Below, in pieces: positions 20,994 through 34,218 of a stretch of 64,000 bases of DNA. The stretch covers positions 1,488,001 to 1,552,000 of the forward strand of contig NZ_CP132744.1 of assembly GCF_037477895.1 (NCBI RefSeq), read 5' to 3'. The notes under the pieces were generated by a model that was given only the letters and a program-made list of their open reading frames with translations, made no database searches and had not been told where the DNA came from. Within the stretch, counting starts at the first letter, position 1. Every line of letters starts with the position of its first letter. A program made the translations under genes and the position numbers. Source of the DNA: Mycetohabitans endofungorum. GTDB lineage: Bacteria; Pseudomonadota; Gammaproteobacteria; Burkholderiales; Burkholderiaceae.

Positions 20994-21063
20994 TGTCTCG
21001 TCGTTCCGCCTCGGCCAGCGACGATGCAAAGCAAGCGGCGGCGCCCAAGGCGCCGCCGTTGCG

Positions 21064-21624
21064 TCACACCGTCATGATTTCCGTTTCCTTAGTCTGAACC
21101 AACTTCTCGATCTCGGAGACGAACTTGTCGGTCAGCTTCTGAACTTCGTCTTGTGCCCGGCGTTCATCATCCTCAGAGATGTCCTTGTCCTTCAGCAACT
21201 TTTTCAACTGCTCGTTCGCGTCGCGGCGCAGGTTGCGCACTGCCACCTTTGCGCTTTCGCCTTCCGACTTCACGACCTTGCTCAACTCGCGGCGACGCTC
21301 TTCGGTCAGCGCTGGCATCGGCACGCGGATCAAGTCACCTTGCGTCGCTGGGTTCAGACCGAGATCCGACTCACGAATCGCTTTCTCAACGACCGCGACC
21401 ATCTTCTTCTCCCACGGCTGCACGCCAATCGTGCGAGCGTCGACCAGCGTCAGGTTCGCGACCTGCGAGATCGGTACGTTTGAGCCGTAGTAGTCGACCT
21501 GGATATGGTCGAGCAAGCCTGTATGGGCGCGCCCCGTGCGGATCTTCGCCAGATCGCTCTTAAACGCTTCCAACGAGCGCTGCATCTTCTGCTCCGCGCC
21601 CTTCTTGATGTCTGCGACAGTCAT
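21064..21624 (-). CDS. frr: Ribosome recycling factor
   Basis: Splits post-termination ribosomes together with EF-G. It has 186 residues, family length, with the near-invariant [15 protein letters not shown] and the [14 protein letters not shown] segment. Ends with a long helix of the three-helix bundle. It follows pyrH by 83 bases in the standard rpsB-tsf-pyrH-frr order. Confidence 0.98.
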   Translation of the reverse strand: MTVADIKKGAEQKMQRSLEAFKSDLAKIRTGRAHTGLLDHIQVDYYGSNVPISQVANLTLVDARTIGVQPWEKKMVAVVEKAIRESDLGLNPATQGDLIRVPMPALTEERRRELSKVVKSEGESAKVAVRNLRRDANEQLKKLLKDKDISEDDERRAQDEVQKLTDKFVSEIEKLVQTKETEIMTV

Positions 21625-21707
21625 TCAAACCTCCGAAACGATGTAGTCGGATGCCGGCCGGCCGCGTGAGAATGGGCCACGCCAGGCATTCGTCCCATCC
21701 TGCGAGT

Positions 21708-22451
<744 letters not shown>

Positions 22452-22662
22452 TCAGAACTGTAGGGGGGAAATGCGTTGCGGATCAAGCACTGCAAAAACG
22501 CATCGCGCTGCCCGACGCTCACCCAGACGCATGCGACGTGCCGGCGCGGCAGCGGATCGTCTAGCCAGCCGGAGGACGTCCACGTGGGCGGAGCCCCGGC
22601 AACACGGCCTCGCTGCGAGAGCGGCGCCACGCCTGGATGGGCGCTGCCGCTGCCGCAACGGC

Positions 22663-23544
22663 CTACTGCTTCTGCGCTGCAGCGACCTGCGCAGCCACTT
22701 CGGCCGCGAAATCGTCCTGGCGCTTCTCGATGCCCTCGCCGACGACGAACAGCACAAAGCGTTGCACCGTCGTATTCGCAGCCTTGAGCATCTGCTCGAC
22801 GGTCTGCTTATCGTTCTTCACGAACGGCTGGTTCAGCAGCGACACCTCCTTCAGGTACTTTTGCACGCTGCCTTCGACCATCTTCGCGACGATCTCGGCC
22901 GGCTTGCCCGACTCGGCCGCCTTCTGCTCAGCGATGCTGCGCTCTTGGGCGATCAGCTCAGCCGGCACATCGGCCGACGACAGCGACACCGGCTTCATCG
23001 CGGCGATGTGCATTGCAACGTCCTTGCCGACCTGCTCATCGGCGCCGTCGTATTCGACCAGCACACCGATGCGCGTGCCGTGCAGGTACGACGCCAGCTT
23101 GCGCGTGGTTTCAAAGCGCGAAAAGCGGCGAATCGTCATGTTCTCACCGATTTTGCCGACCAGCGCAGCCCGCACTGCATCTACCGTCGAGCCGTCCAGC
23201 GACAGCGTGGACAGCGCGGCGACGTCGGCCGGATTCTGCGTGGCAACCAGTTCCGCGACCTTTTTTGAGAAAGCGATAAAATCCTCGTTCTTTGCGACGA
23301 AGTCCGTTTCGCAGTTCAATTCGACCAACGCGCCGGCGCCGCCGCCGATGAATGACACGATCACGCCTTCCGCGGTCACGCGCGCTGCCGCCTTGCTCGC
23401 CTTGTTGCCGAGCTTCACACGCAGCAGCTCCTCGGCGCGGGCCATGTCGCCATCGGCCTCGGTCAACGCCTTCTTGCATTCCATCATCGGCGCATCGGTC
23501 TTCGCGCGCAGTTCTGCCACCATGCTTGCGGTAATTGCCGCCAT
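22663..23544 (-). CDS. tsf: Elongation factor Ts
   Basis: Nucleotide exchange factor for EF-Tu. It has 293 residues. The N-terminal UBA-like domain is followed by the [10 protein letters not shown] motif that contacts EF-Tu, and by two core domains. Follows rpsB, with a terminator-like hairpin in the 199-base gap between them. Confidence 0.98.
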   Translation of the reverse strand: MAAITASMVAELRAKTDAPMMECKKALTEADGDMARAEELLRVKLGNKASKAAARVTAEGVIVSFIGGGAGALVELNCETDFVAKNEDFIAFSKKVAELVATQNPADVAALSTLSLDGSTVDAVRAALVGKIGENMTIRRFSRFETTRKLASYLHGTRIGVLVEYDGADEQVGKDVAMHIAAMKPVSLSSADVPAELIAQERSIAEQKAAESGKPAEIVAKMVEGSVQKYLKEVSLLNQPFVKNDKQTVEQMLKAANTTVQRFVLFVVGEGIEKRQDDFAAEVAAQVAAAQKQ

Positions 23545-23690
23545 TGTTCGCTCCTGTCAATCTGTCGGACTATTCCGGTTGTCCACACGCCGCGCGGACA
23601 CCGCGCGCGGCCACAATCTGTTGTCCCGCTAGTCGCCCACGCGCGCCGCGCGCCGCGACGGCACCTGGGCTGGGAGCCGCCGCGCCAGCT

Positions 23691-23716
23691 AAAAAAAAGG
23701 GGCTCAGTGAAGCCCC
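23691..23716 (-). terminator. Rho-independent terminator/attenuator between rpsB and tsf
   Basis: On the minus strand GGGGCT-N6-AGCCCC forms a perfect 6-base stem followed by eight T residues. It begins about 28 bases after the rpsB stop. It should end part of the transcripts after rpsB, setting the S2 : EF-Ts ratio, as a partial terminator does in several bacteria. Whether tsf also has its own promoter is not evident. Confidence 0.85.
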
Positions 23717-23743
23717 ATTGTCTGGCCGGACGCTGGCGCAGGG

Positions 23744-24490
23744 TTACGCCTGCTCGTTGACCTCGACGAACTCATCGTCGCCGCGGGCTGCCTGCACGAC
23801 GTCGTTCAACGCGTTTGCGCGACCTTCGAGAATCGCGTCCGCGACACCTTGCGCATACAGTGCAACGGCTTTGCTCGCATCGTCGTTGCCCGGAATCACG
23901 TAGTCGACGCCTTCTGGCGAGTGATTCGTGTCGACGACCGCAATGATCGGCACACCGAGCTTCTTTGCTTCAGTGACGGCGATCTTGTGGTAGCCGACGT
24001 CAATCACGAAGATCGCGTCCGGGATGCCCCCCATGTCCTTCACGCCGCCAATCGATTTTTGCAGCTTTGCCATCTCGCGCTCGAACATCAGCGCTTCCTT
24101 CTTGCTCATCTTCTCGACTTCGCCGGATTCGATCGCCGCTTCCATGTCTTTGAGCTTCTTGATCGACGTTTTCAGCGTCTTGAAGTTCGTCAGCATCCCG
24201 CCGAGCCAGCGGTTGTTCACGTACGGCATGCCAGCGCGCGTCGCTTCCTCTGCGATCGTGTCGCGCGACTGACGCTTCGTGCCGACGAATAGAATCGTGC
24301 CCCGGTTAGCTGCGAGTTGACGCGCGTACTTCAGCGCGTCGTTATACATCGGCAGCGTCTTTTCGAGGTTGATGATGTGAATCTTGTTGCGGTGACCGAA
24401 GATGAATGGCGCCATCTTCGGGTTCCAGAAGCGAGTCTGGTGACCGAAGTGCACACCCGCTTCCAGCATCTGACGCATCGTAACTGCCAT
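23744..24490 (-). CDS. rpsB: 30S ribosomal protein S2
   Basis: Small-subunit protein S2. It has 248 residues from ATG 24488-24490 ([20 protein letters not shown]). The family segments [40 protein letters not shown] and [20 protein letters not shown] are all present. First gene of the long operon running to 8552. The leader between the proposed promoter and the start is about 110 bases, long enough for autoregulation, but I could not define a structure. Confidence 0.98.
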   Translation of the reverse strand: MAVTMRQMLEAGVHFGHQTRFWNPKMAPFIFGHRNKIHIINLEKTLPMYNDALKYARQLAANRGTILFVGTKRQSRDTIAEEATRAGMPYVNNRWLGGMLTNFKTLKTSIKKLKDMEAAIESGEVEKMSKKEALMFEREMAKLQKSIGGVKDMGGIPDAIFVIDVGYHKIAVTEAKKLGVPIIAVVDTNHSPEGVDYVIPGNDDASKAVALYAQGVADAILEGRANALNDVVQAARGDDEFVEVNEQA

Positions 24491-24607
24491 GAAATTCTCC
24501 ACGAAGGGTTGAGTCTGAAACCGGTTGCCGCATCCGCGCCTGTATGGCACGAACACCCTTGGACGCACCGGTTTGTGATTAATCGGTTATAAGCCGACTA
24601 GCCCAAT

Positions 24608-24637
24608 ATTGTAGCACGTGTACACGACGCCCCTCAA
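24608..24637 (-). promoter_or_regulatory. Candidate rpsB promoter
   Basis: Minus strand: -35 TTGAGG (24632-24637), 18-base spacer, -10 TACAAT (24608-24613). A start point near 24601 would give a leader of about 110 bases before the rpsB ATG. The -10 is one base from consensus; the -35 matches four of six. Confidence 0.5.
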
Positions 24638-24723
24638 GCGCGCCAGTTGCACGAGCACGGTAATCAGCGCATTCGGATCAATTCATGTGCGGGCTTTGCC
24701 GTAGCCCGCTCCGCATACCGATG

Positions 24724-26169
24724 TCATTCCTCCAGATATTCCAGCAACTCGTCGCGCGCGTCCTCGCTGAGCGGATTGCGTTCAACGAATGCCCGGATCT
24801 CGTTTTTTGCGTTTTCCCATTGCTGCGCCGGCAAGAACGGGATAAACCGATCATCCATTTCCTCGAGTACAAGCAGCACGTCCGTTTCATCACCGCCGTC
24901 AAGCAGACGCAGTGCACGCTGCCATAACTGACTTGACAGCGCTTCATTCAGCTTCGTCGTACTCTCAAGCAACCCGAGCGCCACCCAGATGCGATGCTCG
25001 GGCAACGCGCGTCGAATCGCAGGCTCGAGTAGCAATAATTCATGCTCGTGTTGTTCTATCGGCAATACCGCGAGCGCAGTCGGCAGGTAGCGCAGTGCCT
25101 CGCCCAATTGATGATCCGGCAACAATAGCGTTAATTGCCGCAGATCGGCATAGTGCATGACTCTGTGCTCAGCGGGCAACACCCATATCATGTTGGCCAG
25201 CATGCCGATCACTGCACCTTGGTGTGACGCGGGTAAGCGTTGCACCCATTGCTGCAATATCCGGTAATACTCGATGGTTTTCGTCTCCGCCTGTGCTTCG
25301 CGGCGGAGACCAGGCAGTAGCTTTGTCAATTCCACGAGCAGATCGGCCTGACCAGCCGCGTCCAACGCGGGAAGCCGGCCCAGAAAAGCTTGATATTCAT
25401 TTTCGTACCGCGACCCACTAATTGACCGACATCTGAGCAGCGATGCCACAGCGGCCCAGGTGCTTCCTTGTTCACGGCTGCGTCGTTCGGCGTCTGCATA
25501 CGCAAATTCATATAAAGGACGCTGCAGCCGATCAGAAAAGTTAAGTATGGACTGGACCATATCTTTTTGTATTTGCAAGCCTTGCCGCGGCACACGGCCT
25601 GCGGCCTCGAAAAATCGTTGGAACGCCGCTAGCTGCTGCTCTTCGGGCAGATCCGATAACCGCGGCCACAGTGCGTCAAGCGGCTCAGCGCGCAACGTCG
25701 GCTCCGCGTGAATACGCTCGATTTCGGCAAACAATTGTTGCATTGACGCCAGATCCATGTCACGAGCAGAATTAGCCCGTCGACAGCAAAGCCAACTCAG
25801 CCGTCTTTCTTGCAATGCGCGATATGTCCGTCTGTCCACAGTCGACAGGTTGCCAATATTGTCGAAAGGCACGTGGTCAGCCAGCTGCTGAATGATTTCG
25901 AGCGGCAGGTCGTGGTACGTCGTCGGACGGCTTGTCCGGTTCGTCGCCCAATGCATCATCGGACGGCTTGCCGAGCCAGCCGCTGCACCTGTCATCGAGC
26001 TTGGCCGCTCGCCTGCGCTCGCAGGTACCGTCAGGCCAGGAGGACGAGGCGGCGCGGCAGCGGCGGGACGACCGGCTTGCTGGCTTTCCGTTGCATATAA
26101 AGCAGTTTGAACGCTGTTAATCGTGGAGTTTGAATCGTAATCCATTGGCAAGCTCATTCGGTTATGCAT
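24724..26169 (-). CDS. Unrecognised F-box-like protein with 19-residue LP helical repeats; candidate secreted effector
   Basis: I do not recognise this 481-residue protein as a known family. Numbering is from ATG 26167-26169; ATGs at 26157 and 26145 are possible, and none has a clear ribosome binding site. Residues 1-85 are Ser/Thr/Ala/Pro-rich without a Sec signal, like N-termini of type III effectors. Residues 88-120 (LPLEIIQQLADHVPF then DNIGNLSTVDRRTYRAL) fit the eukaryotic F-box consensus. The rest is helical with a periodic motif: Leu-Pro recurs at 266, 285, 312, 331, 350, 369, 389 and 446, spaced 19-20 residues, often as LPxxH or LPxxQ (LPASHQ, LPAEHR, LPDHQ, LPEHR); LP174 and VP193 fit the same spacing. 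The C-terminus is acidic. Base composition looks less GC-rich than its neighbours. The gene lies between rpsB and map. By analogy with Ralstonia GALA F-box effectors it could recruit a host ubiquitin ligase; this is inference. Confidence 0.75.
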   Translation of the reverse strand: MHNRMSLPMDYDSNSTINSVQTALYATESQQAGRPAAAAPPRPPGLTVPASAGERPSSMTGAAAGSASRPMMHWATNRTSRPTTYHDLPLEIIQQLADHVPFDNIGNLSTVDRRTYRALQERRLSWLCCRRANSARDMDLASMQQLFAEIERIHAEPTLRAEPLDALWPRLSDLPEEQQLAAFQRFFEAAGRVPRQGLQIQKDMVQSILNFSDRLQRPLYEFAYADAERRSREQGSTWAAVASLLRCRSISGSRYENEYQAFLGRLPALDAAGQADLLVELTKLLPGLRREAQAETKTIEYYRILQQWVQRLPASHQGAVIGMLANMIWVLPAEHRVMHYADLRQLTLLLPDHQLGEALRYLPTALAVLPIEQHEHELLLLEPAIRRALPEHRIWVALGLLESTTKLNEALSSQLWQRALRLLDGGDETDVLLVLEEMDDRFIPFLPAQQWENAKNEIRAFVERNPLSEDARDELLEYLEE

Positions 26170-26176
26170 CGAGGAC

Positions 26177-26217
26177 GGGCGTGGGCGGGGCTATCAAGAC
26201 GCTGTAGGCCCACGCCC
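26177..26217. repeat. Perfect 10-bp inverted repeat just upstream of the F-box-like gene
   Basis: GGGCGTGGGC (26177-26186) and GCCCACGCCC (26208-26217) are exact reverse complements with a 21-base spacer. The repeat ends seven bases before the proposed ATG at 26169, so it could be an operator or a leader hairpin hiding the start site. The 237-base gap to map otherwise shows nothing clear. Confidence 0.65.
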
Positions 26218-26406
26218 TAGTCATCACCAAGACATCACGCATACGTTAGCCCATCCATTGGCCGGTCTTAGCGCTGCAGCATGGCTCGACATCCCGCCCC
26301 ACTTTGCCGATGTCCACGCTTCCCCGTGCGTGCAAGCACCTGTCTGCGTACAGCGAAGATGCGATAATGTGACACAATTTTATGCCTTTTACCCAGCGTG
26401 TCCCCT

Positions 26407-27213
26407 ATGACCGTCACGATTAAAACCGAACACGACATCGCAAAGATGCGCGTCGCCTGCCGCCTTGCGAGCGAGGTGCTGGACTACATCACGCCTTTCA
26501 TCAAACCTGGCATCACCACCGGCGAGCTAGACCGGCTCTGCCACGAGTACATGGTCGATGAACAGCACACAGTGCCCGCGCCGCTGAATTACCAGCCGAC
26601 CGGCTATCCGCCGTATCCGAAAGCAACCTGCATCTCTGTCAACGATGTGATTTGCCACGGTATCCCCGGCGACAAGCAATTAAAGAACGGCGACACGCTG
26701 AACATCGACATCACGGTGATCAAGGACGGTTACTTTGGCGACACGAGCCGAATGTTCATTGTCGGCGAAGGATCGATCCTGGCCAAGCGGCTCGTGCAGG
26801 TCACGTACGAATGCATGTGGCTCGGCATCGAGCAGGTGCAGCCCGGCGCGCATCTGGGCGACATCGGGCACGCGATCCAGCGTCACGCCGAAGCACACGG
26901 CTACAGTGTCGTGCGCGAATATTGCGGCCATGGCATCGGCACTGTGTTCCACGAGGACCCGCAAATCCTGCACTACGGTCGCCCCGGCACGGGCGTGCAA
27001 ATCCAGCCGGGCATGATCTTTACGGTCGAGCCGATGATCAACGCGGGGCGCCGCGACATTCGCACGATGCCGGACAAGTGGACCGTCAAGACACGCGATC
27101 GTAGCTTGTCCGCGCAATGGGAACACACGGTGCTAGTCACGCAAACCGGCTACGAAGTGCTAACCGTGTCGGCCGGCACGCCAGCCAAGCCGACGATTGC
27201 CGGCACCGCGTAA
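26407..27213 (+). CDS. map: Methionine aminopeptidase, type I
   Basis: Removes the N-terminal methionine from new proteins. It has 268 residues from ATG 26407. Metal ligands are seen in [18 protein letters not shown] (two Asp), [13 protein letters not shown] (His), FTVEPMI (Glu) and QWEHTVLVT (Glu). Short form without an N-terminal extension. Located upstream of glnD; the divergent neighbour on the left is the F-box-like gene rather than rpsB. Confidence 0.97.
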   Translation: MTVTIKTEHDIAKMRVACRLASEVLDYITPFIKPGITTGELDRLCHEYMVDEQHTVPAPLNYQPTGYPPYPKATCISVNDVICHGIPGDKQLKNGDTLNIDITVIKDGYFGDTSRMFIVGEGSILAKRLVQVTYECMWLGIEQVQPGAHLGDIGHAIQRHAEAHGYSVVREYCGHGIGTVFHEDPQILHYGRPGTGVQIQPGMIFTVEPMINAGRRDIRTMPDKWTVKTRDRSLSAQWEHTVLVTQTGYEVLTVSAGTPAKPTIAGTA

Positions 27214-27376
27214 GTTTAGCGTGCCGACCTGCACCGGCTGCCACACCGATGCACCGTCACACGCCACCTGCCTCACGTCATCATATGGCGTTGGCACGCT
27301 CATGTGGCGTTGGCACGCCGGCCACGCGCAGAGCCACCCGCACGCCGTGCCCGTATTCGATAAAACAGGCTTGCCC

Positions 27377-29950
27377 ATGAGCACCGCCGCTATGGCCACC
27401 GTGCCCCCCTCGTCGCTGAAAACCGCATTTAAGGCAGCCAAGGCCCAATTGCTTAAACGGTTCGCGCATGCCGGCAAGGTCGACACGCTAATGCGCTCGC
27501 TCGCGCGGCTGGTCGATGGCACGCTCGTCGATGCGTGGCAGGCGTGCGCAATGCCGCCAGCATTGACGCTGCTTGCTGTGGGCGGCTACGGGCGCGGCGA
27601 GCTCGCGCCGCATTCCGACATCGACATTCTGGTACTGCTCAATGACGAGCCCGACGAAAACTTGCGGGCCAGTATCGAGCGCTTTATTGGACTGGCGTGG
27701 GACCTGGGGCTTGAACTAGGCAGCAGCGTGCGCACCGTCGAGCAGTGCATCGACGACGCGCGTCAGGACGTCAGCGTGCAGACGTCGCTGCTCGAAGCTC
27801 GTCGGATCGTTGGCAACATCACGCTGCAGCAGGTGTTCCTCGCGCGCTTTGACGACACGCTCGATCCACGTGCGTTCTTTACCGCAAAGATACTCGAGAT
27901 GCGCCAGCGGCACGCGAAATTCCAAGATTCACCCTACAGCCTCGAGCCGAACTGCAAGGAAAGTCCCGGGGGATTGCGTGATTTGCAGTTAATCCTATGG
28001 ATTACGTGCGCCGCTGGCTTTGGTAACAGCTGGCAGGAGCTCGAGGCGCGCGGGCTAATCACCGTGCGCGAAAGCCGCGAGCTGCGGCGCAACGAGCAAT
28101 TTCTGAAAATGCTGCGCGCCCGGCTACATGTGCTCGCCGGACGACGCCAGGACCTTCTCGTATTCGACTTGCAGACCGCGCTGGCCGAGGCATTCGGCTA
28201 CCGGTGCACGCGCGAGAAGCGCGCCAGCGAGCAATTGATGCGGCGCTACTACTGGGCCGCCAAGGCGGTCACGCAGCTGGCCACGGTCCTGATTCAGAAC
28301 ATCGAGGCGCAGCTTTTCCCACGTACCAGTGGCGTCACACGCCAGTTGTCCGAGCACTTTGTCGAGAAACAGGGCATGCTGGAAATCGTCGACGACGAGG
28401 TGTTCCAGCGCGTGCCCAACGCGATTTTGGAGGCATTCCTACTGTACGAGCAGGTGCGAGGCATCAGAGGTTTGTCTGCCCGGACACTGCGCGCGCTGTA
28501 CAACGCGCGGGAGATCATGGACCGGAACTGGCGCCGTGACCCGCAAAACCGCCGCTTGTTCATGGAGATCCTGAAGCAGCCGGAAGGTATCACGCACGCA
28601 TTGCGGCTGATGAACCAGACGAGCGTACTGGGGTGCTACCTGCTCAATTTCCGCCGCATTGTCGGCCAGATGCAGCATGATCTGTACCATGTGTACACGG
28701 TCGACCAGCATATCCTGATGGTGCTGCGCAATCTCCGGCGCTTTGCGATCGCAGAGCATGCGCACGAGTACCCATTCTGTAGCCAGCTGTTCGCCAATTT
28801 CGACCGACCGTGGGTGCTGTATATTGCCGCGCTGTTCCATGACATCGCGAAAGGTCGCGGCGGCGATCATTCGAAGCTGGGCATGGCCGACGCCCAACGC
28901 TTTTGCCGCGAGCACGGCGTCAACCCTCAGGATGCCGCGCTGGTCGTGTGGCTCGTCGAACATCACCTGACAATGAGCCAGGTCGCCCAAAAGCAGGACA
29001 CGTCTGACCCGGCCGTGATCGGCCGTTTCGCCGCCCTCGTGCGTGACGAACGCCGGCTCACCGCACTCTACTTGCTGACCGTGGCAGACATCCGCGGCAC
29101 CAGTCCGAAGGTCTGGAACGCATGGAAAGGCAAGCTGCTCGAAGACTTGTACCGGATCACGCTAAACGTGCTGGGGGGGGCCCAGCCGGACCAGCACGCC
29201 GAGCAGCGCACGCGCAAGGACGAAGCGCGCGCGCTGCTGCGGCTGCAAACGGTGCCGGACGACGCGCCCCAAGCGCTGTGGGACCAACTCGACGTCGGCT
29301 ACTTTCTGCGCCATGACGCGGCCGACATTGCATGGCAGACCCGCGTCCTTTACCAATACGTCCACTGCGCTAACCCGATTGTGCGGGCGCGCCCATCGCC
29401 GATCGGCGACGGATTACAGGTACTCGTCTACTTGCATGACCGGCCCGACCTGTTCGCCGGCATCTGCGCGTATTTCGAGCGCAGCGGCCTGTCCGTGCTC
29501 GATGCGCGGGTGAGCACCACGCGGCATGGCTACGCGCTGGACAACTTCCTGGTGGTCAGCACTGACCAAGGCGTGCACTACCGCGACATCGCCAACCTTG
29601 TCGAGCAACAACTTGCAGCACGGCTCACCTCGCCCGACCTGTTGCCCGAGCCGGCCAAGGGCCGCCTGTCACGCCTGTCGCGCACTTTCCCGATCACGCC
29701 GCGCGTCGATCTTCGCGCCGACGAACGGGATCAGTACTATTTGTTATCGATCTCTGCCAACGACCGGCTCGGGCTGCTGTATGGGATCGCGCGCGTGCTG
29801 GCCGACCATCGCGTCGGCGTGCGGGCCGCCCGGATCAACACGCTCGGCGAGCGGGTCGAGGACGTTTTCCTGCTTGATGGCAATGACTTGGCTGACAGCC
29901 GCAAGCAGATCCAACTTGAAACCGAACTACTGCGCGCGATCGCAGTTTAA
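27377..29950 (+). CDS. glnD: [Protein-PII] uridylyltransferase/uridylyl-removing enzyme
   Basis: Senses glutamine and adds or removes UMP on PII proteins. It has 857 residues from ATG 27377. The N-terminal nucleotidyltransferase motif [17 protein letters not shown] has Asp81 and Asp83. The HD hydrolase domain shows [13 protein letters not shown] (His488, Asp489) and [13 protein letters not shown]. Two C-terminal ACT domains end the protein (about 690-857; [20 protein letters not shown] and [20 protein letters not shown]). Preceded by map, followed after five bases by a pseudouridine synthase gene. Confidence 0.97.
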   Translation: MSTAAMATVPPSSLKTAFKAAKAQLLKRFAHAGKVDTLMRSLARLVDGTLVDAWQACAMPPALTLLAVGGYGRGELAPHSDIDILVLLNDEPDENLRASIERFIGLAWDLGLELGSSVRTVEQCIDDARQDVSVQTSLLEARRIVGNITLQQVFLARFDDTLDPRAFFTAKILEMRQRHAKFQDSPYSLEPNCKESPGGLRDLQLILWITCAAGFGNSWQELEARGLITVRESRELRRNEQFLKMLRARLHVLAGRRQDLLVFDLQTALAEAFGYRCTREKRASEQLMRRYYWAAKAVTQLATVLIQNIEAQLFPRTSGVTRQLSEHFVEKQGMLEIVDDEVFQRVPNAILEAFLLYEQVRGIRGLSARTLRALYNAREIMDRNWRRDPQNRRLFMEILKQPEGITHALRLMNQTSVLGCYLLNFRRIVGQMQHDLYHVYTVDQHILMVLRNLRRFAIAEHAHEYPFCSQLFANFDRPWVLYIAALFHDIAKGRGGDHSKLGMADAQRFCREHGVNPQDAALVVWLVEHHLTMSQVAQKQDTSDPAVIGRFAALVRDERRLTALYLLTVADIRGTSPKVWNAWKGKLLEDLYRITLNVLGGAQPDQHAEQRTRKDEARALLRLQTVPDDAPQALWDQLDVGYFLRHDAADIAWQTRVLYQYVHCANPIVRARPSPIGDGLQVLVYLHDRPDLFAGICAYFERSGLSVLDARVSTTRHGYALDNFLVVSTDQGVHYRDIANLVEQQLAARLTSPDLLPEPAKGRLSRLSRTFPITPRVDLRADERDQYYLLSISANDRLGLLYGIARVLADHRVGVRAARINTLGERVEDVFLLDGNDLADSRKQIQLETELLRAIAV

Positions 29951-29955
29951 ATCTT

Positions 29956-31419
29956 ATGCGCGTAAAACTTACCGCGAAACATCCGCGACCGGACTCGCCA
30001 TCGCGACAGCCGGTACGACCCGGCGCGAAGCGCGACGCAACTCGGCGCACCGCTGTGCAGGCATCGTTAGAAGGCCGCGACACTGACCCGCGTGCGCCGG
30101 CTGGACGTCGCCCCGCCGCGCGCCCGGCCACGCCCGTCGGCGGTAACACCCCTACAGCCGGCAAGCGGCACGGGAGCGTGCACGCCGACCAGCCGGGCAA
30201 CGCCACCGCGCCGCGTCGAACAGCGGCCGAGGCGCCTGCCCGCGCGGACTCGGGACAACGCACATCGGCGCGCCGTCTTGACACCGCGCCGACGAAAGCG
30301 CCTCACGGCGCCAAGCGGCAACGCGAGGTGGCCATCGGTGAGCAGTCCCACGGCACAGATCACGGTGGCCGCGCGCGTGGCGCGGGAGCCGGCAAGCGTA
30401 CGCGCACGCAAGCGCTGGCACGCCGCGACAAGCCCGGCCATCTTGGTCACAAACCGCGCCAGTCACCGGCCCAGGTGCTAGCCGAGCGCATCGGCGCGCG
30501 GGACACTGCCGAGCAAGGCCCTGCACGCGGTGCCCGCGAGCAAGGCGGCGGTGCACGACAGGCCGAGCGCGCGCCAACGGACCAAACGCGTCCGTCGCGT
30601 CCGCGCGCCGGCACGGGCGTACCGCGCCGCGACCTCCGCCGCGGAATCGAGGCCGATGTGTCCGGCCAGATGCGGTTGTCAAAGCGGATGTCTGAACTAG
30701 GCCTATGCTCGCGCCGTGAAGCCGACGAATGGATCGAGAAGGGCTGGGTCCGCGTCGACGGACAGATTGTCGACACGCTCGGCGCAAAGGTCACCGCCAC
30801 GCAGCGCATTGACGTCCTACCCAACGCACGCGCGGCCCAAGCCCGGCAAGTCACGATCGTGCTGCACAAGCCGGTCGGATACGTCTCCGGCCAGCCAGAA
30901 GACGACTATCTTCCCGCCGTCGCGCTCGTCACACCGGCAAATCGCTGGAGCGAGGATCCCGCACCCACGCGCTTTTCCGCCACCCATCTGCGCTCACTCG
31001 CGCCTGCCGGCCGGCTCGACATCGATTCAACCGGCTTACTGGTGCTGACGCAGGACGGCCGTATCGCCAAGCAGTTGATTGGCGAACAGTCCGAGGTTGA
31101 AAAGGAATACTTGGTGCGCGTGCGCTACGGCACGCACACGCAACAGGTGGATCGCTATTTCCCCACCGATAAGCTGGCGCAGCTGCGCGAAGGGTTGTCG
31201 CTGGACGGCGTGCGGCTCAAGCCGGCGCAGGTCGATTGGCAGAACGGCGAACAGTTACGCTTCGTGCTGCACGAGGGCCGCAAACGCCAGATCCGCCGTA
31301 TGTGCGACTTAGTCGGCCTGGAGGTCGTCGGTCTGAAACGCGTCAGAATAGGCCAATTGGTGCTTGGCGCGCTGCCGCCCGGTAAATGGCGCTACTTGCG
31401 CGCGGACGAGCACTTCTGA
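29956..31419 (+). CDS. RluB/RluF/RsuA-family rRNA pseudouridine synthase with long basic N-terminal extension
   Basis: Isomerises a uridine in rRNA. It has 487 residues. The catalytic half starts around residue 236 with an S4 RNA-binding domain (MRLSKRMSELGLCSRREADE), then VLHKPVGYVSG, the catalytic Asp in GRLDIDSTGLLVLTQDG, EKEYLVRV and LHEGRKRQIRRMCDLVG. The first about 235 residues are Arg/Ala/Gly/Pro/Thr-rich and look disordered; they carry no recognisable domain and roughly double the usual size. The start at ATG 29956 follows glnD by five bases, suggesting coupling. A later start inside the extension is possible, but ATG and GTG codons near the S4 domain lack an obvious ribosome binding site. 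The exact target uridine is unclear. Confidence 0.9.
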   Translation: MRVKLTAKHPRPDSPSRQPVRPGAKRDATRRTAVQASLEGRDTDPRAPAGRRPAARPATPVGGNTPTAGKRHGSVHADQPGNATAPRRTAAEAPARADSGQRTSARRLDTAPTKAPHGAKRQREVAIGEQSHGTDHGGRARGAGAGKRTRTQALARRDKPGHLGHKPRQSPAQVLAERIGARDTAEQGPARGAREQGGGARQAERAPTDQTRPSRPRAGTGVPRRDLRRGIEADVSGQMRLSKRMSELGLCSRREADEWIEKGWVRVDGQIVDTLGAKVTATQRIDVLPNARAAQARQVTIVLHKPVGYVSGQPEDDYLPAVALVTPANRWSEDPAPTRFSATHLRSLAPAGRLDIDSTGLLVLTQDGRIAKQLIGEQSEVEKEYLVRVRYGTHTQQVDRYFPTDKLAQLREGLSLDGVRLKPAQVDWQNGEQLRFVLHEGRKRQIRRMCDLVGLEVVGLKRVRIGQLVLGALPPGKWRYLRADEHF

Positions 31420-31452
31420 GGCAGCTGGTGCCGTCGGCGATGTGGGCCTGTG

Positions 31453-34052
<2,600 letters not shown>

Positions 34053-34119
34053 TTATCGCAGGAAGCCACACGCGGCGGCATCCGCCGGAAGCGCTATTAC
34101 AGGAACACGACGGCACCAA

Positions 34120-34145
34120 TAAAAAACCCGGCGCTATGCACCGGG
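34120..34145 (-). terminator. Rho-independent terminator after zipA
   Basis: Minus strand: CCCGGTGC-ATA-GCGCCGGG (one G-T wobble) followed by six T residues, about 75 bases past the zipA stop. Ends the smc-zipA transcript before ligA. Confidence 0.88.
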
Positions 34146-34218
34146 CTCGCGCAAGTGCCACGCCGAGCATCTCCTCACCGACTGGCGGACGCCCACCGCC
34201 GCCGGCGCGCCGAGCGGG

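Noticed and set aside
26170..26406. hrp/PIP-type regulatory box (TTCG-N16-TTCG) upstream of the F-box-like gene
   Set aside because: I looked for the motif and found only single half-sites, so it cannot be supported.
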